This document shows positions 52,335 to 60,089 of a stretch of DNA of 64,000 nt, piece after piece; position 1 is the first letter of the stretch, and every line of letters begins with the position of its first letter. The notes below the pieces were generated by a model. It saw only the letters and a list, made by a program, of their open reading frames with translations, searched no databases and had not been told where the DNA came from. A program made the position numbers and the translations under genes. This DNA is from Qaidamihabitans albus (GTDB taxonomy: Bacteria; Actinomycetota; Actinomycetes; Mycobacteriales; Pseudonocardiaceae), in contig NZ_JAEHOB010000004.1 in assembly GCF_016464705.1 (NCBI RefSeq), positions 124,001-188,000 of the forward strand, given 5' to 3'.

Positions 52335-53486
52335 CTAGTTCTTCGGGTTCGTCCAGCGCACGCGCGGCAGCATCTTGTCGAGCTCCACGCGGTGCTTGTT
52401 CTCCTCGACGATCGGGAACATCGACTCGATGAGGGTGTCGGACAGCAGGTGCGGCTGCAGGCCGAGCTCCACCAGCCCCGTGTGTTTCACGTTGTAGTAG
52501 TGCTCGGGCAGCTCGACCCGCGGGTTCTCCAGGTGTTCGATCTGCACCGGGCCGGGGAAGCGCTCGGCGACCAGGTCCGCCAGGTGCTTGACCGAGAAGC
52601 TCTCGGTCATCTGGTTGAACACCCGGAACTCACCGCGGTCGGCCGGGTTCTCCACCGCCAGCCGGATGCACTCCACGGTGTCGCGGATGTCCAGCATGCC
52701 CCGGGTCTGGCCACCGGTGCCGTAGACCGTGAGCGGCTGGCCGAGCACCGCCTGGATGACGAAGCGGTTCAGCACCGTGCCGAACACGGCGTCGTAGTCG
52801 AACCGCGTCGCCAGGCGCGGGTCCAGCGCCGTCTGCGGCGTCTGCTGGCCGTACACGATTCCCTGGTTGAGGTCGGTCGCCCGCAGCCCCCAGATCCGGC
52901 AGGCGAACTCCATGTTGTGCGAGTCGTGCACCTTGCTGAGGTGGTAGAACGACCCCGGCTTCTTCGGGTAGAGCATCCGGTCCTTGCGGCCGTTGTGCTC
53001 GACCTCCAGCCAGCCCTCCTCGATGTCGATGTTGGGCGTGCCGTACTCGCCCATCGTCCCGAGCTTGACCAGGTGGATCTCCGGGTTGGTCTCCTGGATG
53101 CCGTACAGCAGGTTCAGCGTGCCGATCACGTTGTTCTGCTGGGTGTACACGGCGTGCTGGCGGTCGATCATCGAGTACGGCGCGGCACGCTGCTCGGCGA
53201 AATGCACGACGGCGTCCGGCCGGAACTCCCGCAGCGTGGCGTAGACGAAATCGGCGTCGAGCAGGTCGCCGACGTAAGTCTGGAGCTTCTTGCCGGAGAC
53301 TTCCTCCCACGCGGCGGCACGGGTTTCGAAGTCTTCGATCGCGACAAGGCTCTGAACGCCCAGTTCCTCGTCGTACTTTCTGCGGGCGAAATTGTCGAGC
53401 ACGGCAGTCTCATGCCCTTTGTCCGAAAGGTGTAGCGCTGTCGGCCACCCTAGATAACCATCACCACCGAGAACGAGGACTCGCAC
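52335..53486 (-). CDS. UDP-sulfoquinovose synthase-like NAD-dependent enzyme (SQD1/SqdB family)
   Basis: A 383-residue extended SDR with striking SQD1 resemblance: VLVLGGDGYLGWPTALHLS (NAD loop GGDGYLG, 7-13), VVHFAEQRAAPYSMIDRQHA, HLVKLGTMGEYGTPNIDIEE, SFYHLSKVHDSHN and IVYGQQTPQTALDPRLA, then PLTVYGTGGQTRGMLDIRDT. The SQD1 catalytic trio is retained: T144, Y181 and K185 (SQD1 T145, Y182, K186). SQD1 makes UDP-sulfoquinovose from UDP-glucose and sulfite. GTG 53486 is the start. It is divergent from gtrA and lies beside glycosyltransferase genes, so the product is probably used on a surface glycan or lipid. Confidence 0.85.
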   Translation of the reverse strand: MRVLVLGGDGYLGWPTALHLSDKGHETAVLDNFARRKYDEELGVQSLVAIEDFETRAAAWEEVSGKKLQTYVGDLLDADFVYATLREFRPDAVVHFAEQRAAPYSMIDRQHAVYTQQNNVIGTLNLLYGIQETNPEIHLVKLGTMGEYGTPNIDIEEGWLEVEHNGRKDRMLYPKKPGSFYHLSKVHDSHNMEFACRIWGLRATDLNQGIVYGQQTPQTALDPRLATRFDYDAVFGTVLNRFVIQAVLGQPLTVYGTGGQTRGMLDIRDTVECIRLAVENPADRGEFRVFNQMTESFSVKHLADLVAERFPGPVQIEHLENPRVELPEHYYNVKHTGLVELGLQPHLLSDTLIESMFPIVEENKHRVELDKMLPRVRWTNPKN

Positions 53487-53652
53487 GAGTTGACTGCCTC
53501 CAGTTCGAATAAATGCCGGCGTGCCGACGGGTAGAATAAGGGACCCACCAACGGAGTCACACAGGTGGGCCGTTTGTACTTAACGGAGTCGATCGTCGAC
53601 GGCGTGTCACTTCACTGACCGGAACGAGGACGCGGATGCGCCTCTCGAGATC
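53487..53652. promoter_or_regulatory. Divergent promoter region of the SQD1-like and GtrA genes
   Basis: A 166-bp gap serving two divergent genes. It is AT-richer than its surroundings around 53505-53545 and contains TAGAATAAGG near 53532 (a possible -10) in one direction. No operator could be assigned. Confidence 0.35.
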
Positions 53653-54165
53653 ATGGCGTGCACAATGGCGAATGTGACCACGGGTAGCAGTATCACATCG
53701 CACGAGCCCGCGAAACACCCGCGCGGGTTCGTCCGCCTGCTCCGGGCTGCCACCAGCTCCATGCTGGCCACGGTCATCAGCCAGCTGACCCTGATCGGCA
53801 TCCTGTGGTGGGACGGCACCAGCGCCACGGTCGCGAGCGCGATCGCCTTCGTCGCGGGCGCGGTGCCCAACTACTTCGTGGCCCGCAGCTGGGCCTGGGG
53901 CCGCCGCGGCAGGCCCGACTTCCGCTCGGAGCTGCTGCCCTACCTCGCTGTCATCGTGACCGGCGGGCTCACCGCCGTCGGCCTGACCACGCTCGCCAGC
54001 TGGCTGATCGAGCCGCTCAACGTCCCGCACGTCGCACGCGTCGTGCTGCTCGACGCAGCCTTCGTCAGCAGCTACGCGCTGGTCTTCCTCATGAAGTTCG
54101 CGCTGCTCGACCGGCTCGTGTTCGCCGGCGCAGTACGTACTCCCGCAGCCACGTCCCGGTCATGA
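53653..54165 (+). CDS. GtrA-family membrane protein (polyprenyl-phosphate-sugar flippase type)
   Basis: A 170-residue membrane protein of the GtrA/DPMS fold with four predicted helices: SSMLATVISQLTLIGILWW, TVASAIAFVAGAVPNYFVAR, LAVIVTGGLTAVGLTTLASW, and VVLLDAAFVSSYALVFLMKF. NYFVARSWAW between helices 2 and 3 is the family hallmark. GtrA proteins flip undecaprenyl-phosphate-linked sugars to the outside. The 3' end overlaps that of the convergent glycosyltransferase gene by 77 bp. Weak ribosome site; ATG 53653 or 53665. The genomic pairing with a GT2 suggests they work together. Confidence 0.83.
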   Translation: MACTMANVTTGSSITSHEPAKHPRGFVRLLRAATSSMLATVISQLTLIGILWWDGTSATVASAIAFVAGAVPNYFVARSWAWGRRGRPDFRSELLPYLAVIVTGGLTAVGLTTLASWLIEPLNVPHVARVVLLDAAFVSSYALVFLMKFALLDRLVFAGAVRTPAATSRS

Positions 54166-56332
54166 CCCGGGCGTAGTTCGCGCCGTAGCGCAGGCTGCGG
54201 CCCTTCTTGCTCGCGCCGTTGTTCCGCAACCGCATGCTCAGCGGCACCTCCAGCACCCGCGCGCCGCGCGCCAGCACGCCCAGCAGCAGTTCCGAGGACT
54301 GGTACTGCGGCTCGCGCAGGGTCACCGAGGTCGCGAGGTCGGCGCCCATGGCGCGGAAACCGAACGACGTGTCGGTGATCCGCTGCCGGGTGAGGACCGT
54401 GGCCAGCGCGGCGAACACACGCACGCCGAGCCACCGGATCCTGCTGTCGGCCTGCTCGCTGCCCAGCCTGCGGGAGCCGGTGACGAAGTCGGCCGAGGAG
54501 TCCAGCAGCGGCTTCACCAGCAGCGGCAGCTCTCCGTTGTCGTACTGACCGTCGGCGTCGGTGGTGACGATGTAGCGCGCTCCGGACTCGGCCGCCAGAT
54601 GGTAGCCCAGCCGCAGCGCCGCACCCTGGCCGCGGTTGCGCGGGGCCACGCAGACGTACGCGCCGCCCTGCTCGGCGATCGCGGCCGTGTCGTCGGTGGC
54701 GCCGTCGACCACCACCAGCACGGAGACGGGCAGGCCACCGCAGTCGCCGGGCATGTCGCGCAGCACCTGCCCGATGCCCTTCGCCTCGTTGTAGGCGGCG
54801 ATGACCACGGTCAGCGGCGCCAGCGGGAGATCGCCGTAGCGGCTGCGGAAGTCGGTCATCGCGGCGGCGTCGGTGTCATCGGGGAAGTCGGCCAGCTTCT
54901 CGCGCCGCGGAGCCGGTGCAGGCGACTTGCCCCGGCCGAGCAGGGCGGTCAGGCCGATCGCCCCACCGATCGGCAGCAACACGAGAGCGGGCAACTGGTA
55001 CCTCCAGGAGAATTCGAACGACGCCGCGCCGAACAGCAGGATGAGCCCGGTCGCGGTGGGCAGGAGAGTGGCGGAGCGCAGGCCGGAGCGCCGGGCGTGG
55101 CCGATCCCGGCCGCACCGGCGAGTCCGAGCAGCCCGGCGAGCGCGAGCAGCGGCCCCGGCAGGTAGCCGCCCCCGAGCTGGTACGTACGCAGGAAGGCGG
55201 CCAGGTCCTCGTTGACGCTCGTGGACTCGCCGTCGAAGAACTCAGCGGTGTCGTCCGCCAGCATCCGGCCGCCGTCCGGCAGCGAGCCGGAGAAGAGCGG
55301 GTAGTCGGTCTGGAAGTGCCAGCGGTCGGCAGGCACGTCGTTGGGCGCGGTCGTCTTGACCGGCCCGAAGTTCTTGACGAAGTCGCGCAGCACGGCGCCC
55401 GCCACGTCGAGCGGCTGATGCAGCAGGACCGTCCGGGCGAACTCGTTGGCGAGCGCGCCCTTGTCCGCGCCCGGCGGTAGCGGGCCGGGCCAGCCCGCCT
55501 TGCCGAAGACGCCGTGGGTGTAGTGGTCGACGCCGAGCCGCTCGCCGAGCGGCTCCTCGGGGCAGAACAGGCGCAGGGTCTCGTCCAGCGGCAGCTGGGA
55601 GCAGTCCGCGACGACCGCCGTCCGGCCGTACAGGACATGGGAGGACGCCCCGGTGAGCTTCCACTCCCCGGCGGCCACCCGGTAGTACCCGGCGTAGGAG
55701 ACGAGCACGATCACGAGACCGAGGACACCGGCCGTGCCCCGGGTGGCGATGCGTTTCCAGCCCGCCCGGGTGCGCCAGGCCCCACCGGCCACGATCAGGT
55801 ACAGCACCAGCGGCAGGACCGCCGTGATCCCTATGGTGCGCGTGATCACGGCCGCGCCCAGCAGCAGCCCGGCGACACCGGCGCGCCACCAGTTCGGCTC
55901 GCCCCTGGCCAGGAGCACCCACAGCATCCCGACCAGCAGGGCCTGGAACCAGATCTCCGACATGATGTTGGTCTCGATCTGGAGCTGGTAACCGTCGAGC
56001 AGCACGACGGCTGCGACGAGGGCGGCCAGCCAGTGCCGGACCCCGTGCCGCAACGCGAGCGCGTACAGCGCGACCGCCAGCGCGACGCCGACCGCGTGCT
56101 GGACGGCCTCGACGAACGCGAGACCGCCGAACTCCAGCAGGAACTTCAGCACGAAGGTGTACCCGAGCGGGTCCAGCCCGTCGGGCCGCAGGTCCTCGAT
56201 GTTGAACAGGTAGCGGTAGGAGTCGATGTAGAGCAGCGCGGGCTGGTAGGCCAGCCACGCCAGTACGCGCAAAGTCACACCGGCCGCGAGGAAGACGAGC
56301 AGCAGCCAGTGTCGGCGAAGAAAAGCGGTCAC
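54089..56332 (-). CDS. Membrane glycosyltransferase fusion: GT-C N-terminus + GT2 (DPM-like) C-terminus
   Basis: A 747-residue two-part protein. Residues 1 to about 465 have roughly ten membrane helices with YIDSYRYLFNIEDLRPDG early on, the acidic first loop of GT-C glycosyltransferases, and a long extracytoplasmic loop. Residues about 500-735 form a cytosolic GT2 domain: LTVVIAAYNEAKGIGQVLRD, TTDADGQYDNGELPLL (metal-binding DAD), SADFVTGSRRLGSEQADSRI. GT2 likely charges polyprenyl phosphate with a sugar and GT-C then transfers it outside. It overlaps the epimerase gene by four bases upstream and gtrA downstream. Confidence 0.85.
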   Translation of the reverse strand: MTAFLRRHWLLLVFLAAGVTLRVLAWLAYQPALLYIDSYRYLFNIEDLRPDGLDPLGYTFVLKFLLEFGGLAFVEAVQHAVGVALAVALYALALRHGVRHWLAALVAAVVLLDGYQLQIETNIMSEIWFQALLVGMLWVLLARGEPNWWRAGVAGLLLGAAVITRTIGITAVLPLVLYLIVAGGAWRTRAGWKRIATRGTAGVLGLVIVLVSYAGYYRVAAGEWKLTGASSHVLYGRTAVVADCSQLPLDETLRLFCPEEPLGERLGVDHYTHGVFGKAGWPGPLPPGADKGALANEFARTVLLHQPLDVAGAVLRDFVKNFGPVKTTAPNDVPADRWHFQTDYPLFSGSLPDGGRMLADDTAEFFDGESTSVNEDLAAFLRTYQLGGGYLPGPLLALAGLLGLAGAAGIGHARRSGLRSATLLPTATGLILLFGAASFEFSWRYQLPALVLLPIGGAIGLTALLGRGKSPAPAPRREKLADFPDDTDAAAMTDFRSRYGDLPLAPLTVVIAAYNEAKGIGQVLRDMPGDCGGLPVSVLVVVDGATDDTAAIAEQGGAYVCVAPRNRGQGAALRLGYHLAAESGARYIVTTDADGQYDNGELPLLVKPLLDSSADFVTGSRRLGSEQADSRIRWLGVRVFAALATVLTRQRITDTSFGFRAMGADLATSVTLREPQYQSSELLLGVLARGARVLEVPLSMRLRNNGASKKGRSLRYGANYARVMTGTWLREYVLRRRTRAGRAARTS

Positions 56333-57276
56333 TCGGGCACTTTCTGCCGGTCGTTCTCGACGAAGTAGCGCCAGACCCCGGCCAGCCCCTCGGTCAGCTC
56401 GACCTGCGGGCGGTAACCGATCGTCCGGGCGCTGCGGGAGAGATCGACGACCACGGCCGGCATCTCCCCCTCCGGCGCCGCGACGTGCTCGACGGGAAGC
56501 GGGCTGCCGGTGACGGCCCTGACCGCGTCGATCATCTCCAGCACCGACACCGAGCGTCCCGAGCCGACGATCGCTCGGCCGGTGTACTCGGCGTCCCAGG
56601 CGAGCAGGATGCCGCGCACGACGTCGTCGAGGTTGACGAGGTCCCGGCGCTGCCTTCCGTCGCCGTAAACCCGCACGCCGGTGCCGGACAGCGCCGCCCG
56701 CATGAGCCGCGGCACGAAACTGTCCTTATGGGACATACCGGGCCCGTAGACGTTGGTGAAGCGCAGCGCGCACGCCGCCATGCCGTAGGCGCCCGCGTAG
56801 CCGGAGAGCAGCATCTCGCAGGCTGCCTTCGTCGCGCCGTACGGCGTGAGTGGCTTCAGCGGCAGGTCCTCGGTGATGGTGGAGCCGCCGACATCGCCGA
56901 CCACGGCGTTGGTCGAAGCGAGGATGAATCGCGGCACCCCGCGGGTCCGCGCCAGCTCCAGCAGCTCGTGGGTGATGGCGACGTTCTCCGCGTAGGTGGT
57001 CGCGGGCATCTCGACCGAGCGGAGCACCGAGGTGACCGCGGCCAGGTGCACGATGCCCGCCGTGCCCGGCCGCACGGCGGCGTCCCGGATGTGGGCGTCG
57101 GCCAGGTCGCCCTGGATACCGATGATGCCGTCGTCGTCCACGGTGAGTGGCTCGCGGTCGACGACGGTGACCAGAGCACCTCTGCGCCGGAACTCGCCGA
57201 CGACGGCGCGGCCGATGAAGCCGCAGCCACCGGTGACGACTACGTGTGGGGCATCCGGACGAGTCGGCGATACCAT
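56329..57276 (-). CDS. NAD-dependent nucleotide-sugar epimerase/dehydratase
   Basis: A 315-residue extended SDR: VVVTGGCGFIGRAVVGEFRR (GxxGxxG), FILASTNAVVGDV (Ser/Thr), YGATKAACEMLLSGYAGAYG (YxxxK) and ALRFTNVYGPG. The pattern is that of UDP-glucose 4-epimerase and dTDP-glucose dehydratase relatives; the exact sugar cannot be read. ATG 57276 is chosen over a TTG at 57285. It overlaps the GT fusion gene by four bases (GTGA), so they are one operon. Confidence 0.85.
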   Translation of the reverse strand: MVSPTRPDAPHVVVTGGCGFIGRAVVGEFRRRGALVTVVDREPLTVDDDGIIGIQGDLADAHIRDAAVRPGTAGIVHLAAVTSVLRSVEMPATTYAENVAITHELLELARTRGVPRFILASTNAVVGDVGGSTITEDLPLKPLTPYGATKAACEMLLSGYAGAYGMAACALRFTNVYGPGMSHKDSFVPRLMRAALSGTGVRVYGDGRQRRDLVNLDDVVRGILLAWDAEYTGRAIVGSGRSVSVLEMIDAVRAVTGSPLPVEHVAAPEGEMPAVVVDLSRSARTIGYRPQVELTEGLAGVWRYFVENDRQKVPE

Positions 57277-57334
57277 GCCCGTCAACCTACCCCGGCGGCC
57301 CCGTGGCCCTCGCCAGCAGGGGGCCGGGCGCCGA

Positions 57335-57691
57335 TCAGGGCAGGTCAGCGACGAGCCGCCGGGGAGCGACGACGCGGTAGGCGTCGGTGACGATCTCGGC
57401 GATCTCGGTCCAGTCCGGTGTCACGTCGAGCCACACGCCCAGCCAGCCCCGATGGCCGACGTACGGCGGCCGGAAGAAGCGGTCCGGCTCCTGCGCGACC
57501 AGTTCCTCCTGCACCCCCGGTGGCGCCGCGCACCAGAACGCCAGCCGGTCGTCGTGATGATGATCGGCGTACATCACGAAGAGCTTCCTGTCCCGCACGA
57601 ACCAGGCCGGCTCACCGTGACTGAGCCGCTCGGCCGTCTCGGGCAGGCCGAGGCAGATGGCGCGCAGCCGCGGCAGCGGGTCGGCGGTCAT
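57335..57691 (-). CDS. MmcQ/YjbR-family protein
   Basis: A 118-residue single-domain protein with the MmcQ/YjbR pattern: LRAICLGLPETAERLSHGEP near the N-terminus, KLFVMYADHHHDDRLAFWCA in the middle and HRGWLGVWLDVTPDWTEIAE at the end. These proteins have a double-wing DNA-binding-like fold and no assigned activity. It is 58 bp upstream of the epimerase start on the same strand. Confidence 0.85.
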   Translation of the reverse strand: MTADPLPRLRAICLGLPETAERLSHGEPAWFVRDRKLFVMYADHHHDDRLAFWCAAPPGVQEELVAQEPDRFFRPPYVGHRGWLGVWLDVTPDWTEIAEIVTDAYRVVAPRRLVADLP

Positions 57692-57830
57692 GGCTCATTC
57701 TCCCCCGCCGGAGTCGCGACGGGCGAGGAGAATTCCGCGTTTCGCCTCCACCCGCGCGCACATCCGATTACAGTTCTGCCGTCCGAGCCGGTCATCCCGG
57801 ACGAGATCGGCGGCGCGTGGAAGAGCGAGC

Positions 57831-58382
57831 ATGTCAGAACTGATCAGCGGCCCCTCCTCGGCCTCGGCACCACACGTCCGCATCGACCTGCCTCCCGGGT
57901 TCACCGGGCAGCCGGTCGTGGGCAGCCCCGAGGGCGAGGACTCGGTACGGCTGTTCGGCAGGTTCGCCGTCGGAGGCGACGCCCCTGAGCCGGCCACCTT
58001 CTCGCTTGCGGTCGTGGAGCTGACCCGGCCCGGCGCCGCGCCGGTCGCGCACCTGACGCGCGACCGCGGGCTCGTCGCCGAGGCACTGCGCGCCCAGTAC
58101 CAGCAGCACAGGCCGGAGGCGGACACCCGCGTCATCGACCTGACGATCGGCCCGGCGCTCGCGGCGGTGACCGCCGCCGAGTACCGGCTGCCACCCGAGA
58201 TGAGCGGTCACTCCCGGGAGGTCGTCCGGCCGGTCTTCCGGATCGAGGTGCAGATTCCGGCGCCCGACGGCAGGCACCTGGTCGTCGTCGACGTCACCAC
58301 CGAGAGCGAGGCGGACTGGCCCGCGGTCGCCGAGGAGACCGTGCGCATCGCCAACAGCATCCGCGTCGAGCCTCGTGAGTGA
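57831..58382 (+). CDS. Hypothetical actinobacterial protein
   Basis: A 183-residue soluble alpha/beta protein: PHVRIDLPPGFTGQPVV, a central FSLAVVELTRPGAAPVAHL, RVIDLTIGPALAAVTAAEYR, and the final strand VVVDVTTESEADWPAVAEET followed by IANSIRV. The layout resembles small actinobacterial proteins that use a beta-sheet of the LpqN type, but the signal is not strong enough to name it. No signal peptide. ATG 57831. The stop (58380-58382) is in repeat copy 11. Confidence 0.65.
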   Translation: MSELISGPSSASAPHVRIDLPPGFTGQPVVGSPEGEDSVRLFGRFAVGGDAPEPATFSLAVVELTRPGAAPVAHLTRDRGLVAEALRAQYQQHRPEADTRVIDLTIGPALAAVTAAEYRLPPEMSGHSREVVRPVFRIEVQIPAPDGRHLVVVDVTTESEADWPAVAEETVRIANSIRVEPRE

Positions 58383-58416
58383 GCAGACGAGTTAGAACGC
58401 TGTTACGCACTCACGA
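58371..58416 (+). repeat. Palindromic intergenic repeat, copy 11
   Basis: Left arm CCTCGTGAGTG, core GTTAGAAC, right arm CACTCACGA. The stop codon of the upstream gene is the second TGA in the left arm (58380-58382), and the DUF2537 stop follows 4 bp beyond the right arm. Its GCGTAACAG arm matches copy 1 in reverse. Confidence 0.9.
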
Positions 58417-58419
58417 CCG

Positions 58420-59067
58420 TTACGCAGTCACGATCACCAGTACGCCGATCCATGCGACGGCGACCCCGGCCGCCGCGCCCAGGACGACCCAGCGCAGGAT
58501 CGGCAGCCTGCGCGCGAGCCAGAGCGACGGCGCCAGTCCCGCCGTGACCACCGCGATCGCGGCGAGCGCGACCCACCGGGCCGTCTCCTGGGCGAGCGTG
58601 TCGGCCAGCGCGAGCATCGCGACCACGACGACCGCGCCGATGAACGCGGCGACGGTCAGCCCCGTACCCCACGGTGTGGGTGTGTCCGTGCGTGGCTCGG
58701 CGCCGAACAGCCGGCTGGCCGGCGACCGGCGCGGCGGCCGGGTGGGCGGCTGCACCTCCACCGACGTCCCCTTCACGGGGTCGCGGTAGCTGACCGGCAG
58801 TCCCAGGACCGCGGCCACCCTGACGGCCAGTTGCCTGCCGCGCCGCGACACCATCGAAGCGGCCTCCGCCGTCGTGGCGTCCCCGGTGCGGCGGACCGCG
58901 GCGGCGACCCTGGCCCACTCGTGCAGGGCGTCCGCCAGATCGGTGCCCAGTGCGATGTCGTGCGGGTCGGCCTCCCTGCCGTTCTCCCCACCGGCCAGCA
59001 CCGCCCGCTCGTCCCGGACCCGCAGCTCCACACGTGTGCCCCGCTCCGCGTGGCCCAAGCTATCCAC
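58420..59067 (-). CDS. DUF2537-like membrane protein
   Basis: A 215-residue protein with a soluble N-terminal domain (about 1-125; VELRVRDERAVLAGGENG, DALHEWARVAAAVRRTGDA) and three C-terminal membrane helices (GLTVAAFIGAVVVVAMLALA, WVALAAIAVVTAGLAPSLWL and WVVLGAAAGVAVAWIGVLVI). The family is known mainly from actinobacteria and lies next to TrmH in Mtb (Rv0882-Rv0881). GTG start 59067, overlapping the TrmH stop by eight bases. Function unknown. Confidence 0.72.
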   Translation of the reverse strand: MDSLGHAERGTRVELRVRDERAVLAGGENGREADPHDIALGTDLADALHEWARVAAAVRRTGDATTAEAASMVSRRGRQLAVRVAAVLGLPVSYRDPVKGTSVEVQPPTRPPRRSPASRLFGAEPRTDTPTPWGTGLTVAAFIGAVVVVAMLALADTLAQETARWVALAAIAVVTAGLAPSLWLARRLPILRWVVLGAAAGVAVAWIGVLVIVTA

Positions 59068-59869
59068 GTCCCCCCATCTCGTAGAACGCCACGGCCGCGG
59101 CGGTGGCGACGTTCAGCGAATCCACGTCGCCCGCCATCGGGATCCGGACGGCGACGTCCGCGGCCGCGAGCGCCGGCTCGGACAGCCCGTGCCCCTCAGA
59201 CCCGAGCAGCAGGGCAACCCGGTCACCCGCCTTCCCCGAGAGCCGGCGCAGGTCGGCCGCGTCCGGCCGCGGCGTCAGGGCCGCGACCCGGAATCCTGCC
59301 GCACGCAGCGACCGGAGTCCCGAGGGCCACGGCTCCAGCGGCGCGAACGGCACTCGCAGGACGTGTCCCATGGAAACTCGCACACTGCGCCGGTACAGCG
59401 GGTCGGAACAGCCCGGACCGAGCAGCACACCGCCGACACCGAGTGCGGCGGCGTTGCGGAACAGCGCGCCGAGGTTCTCGTGGTCCCCGACGCCCTCCAG
59501 GACGGCGACCACGCGAGCGGTGGCCAGCACCTGTTCCAGGGTCGGCCGGGGCACCCGGTCGGCGACCGCGAGCACCCCGCGGTTGAGGTTGAAGCCGACC
59601 ACCCGCGCCATCACGTCGGCCGAGGTGACATAGGCCGGGGCGGCGCAGCCTTCGAGGTCGTCCGCCAGTTCGGTGATCCGGCGCTCCACCCCGAGTAGCG
59701 CGCGGACCGGATACGGCGACGCGAGCAGCCTGCGCACCACCACCGTGCCTTCCGCGATGACGAAACCCCGCCCACCGGGCCGGTCGGGGCGCCGGTCGGC
59801 CACGGTGAGATCGCGGAAGTCGTCGAGCCGCTCGTCGGCGGCGTCGGCGACGGGGATCAGTGGAGCCAC
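59060..59869 (-). CDS. TrmH/SpoU-family RNA 2'-O-methyltransferase
   Basis: A 269-residue SPOUT methyltransferase. An N-terminal substrate-binding domain (RGFVIAEGTVVVRRLLA...) is followed by the knotted catalytic domain with NLGALFRNAAALGVGGVLLG, VALLLGSEGHGLSEPALAAA and RIPMAGDVDSLNVATAAAVA (the three SpoU motifs). It methylates rRNA or tRNA; the exact target is not readable. GTG 59869 is the best start; longer readings lack a domain match. Orthologue of Mtb Rv0881 by order. Confidence 0.87.
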   Translation of the reverse strand: MAPLIPVADAADERLDDFRDLTVADRRPDRPGGRGFVIAEGTVVVRRLLASPYPVRALLGVERRITELADDLEGCAAPAYVTSADVMARVVGFNLNRGVLAVADRVPRPTLEQVLATARVVAVLEGVGDHENLGALFRNAAALGVGGVLLGPGCSDPLYRRSVRVSMGHVLRVPFAPLEPWPSGLRSLRAAGFRVAALTPRPDAADLRRLSGKAGDRVALLLGSEGHGLSEPALAAADVAVRIPMAGDVDSLNVATAAAVAFYEMGGRG

Positions 59870-60089
59870 CCGGAAAGTCTGCCATCCGCCAGTCGCCACG
59901 TGTCCGTGCGCCGAACGAGGGTAATCACATACTGCGAACGGCGGACGCATGCGGACAGTGAGGCGGAGGTGACTGACAGCACCAGTTTGGCCGCTAGCCC
60001 GGGCCCCCGGCATGTGCCACCGTTTCCGCCGGGCAGATCAACGCCAAGGCGTTCGGGGAGCCGTGGCCGAGGAGAAACAGGGATGCGCC

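Noticed and set aside
59870-60013. Longer N-terminus for the TrmH-family gene
   Set aside because: The extra residues look like non-coding translation; the family-like sequence begins at VAPLIPVADAADERLDDFRD.
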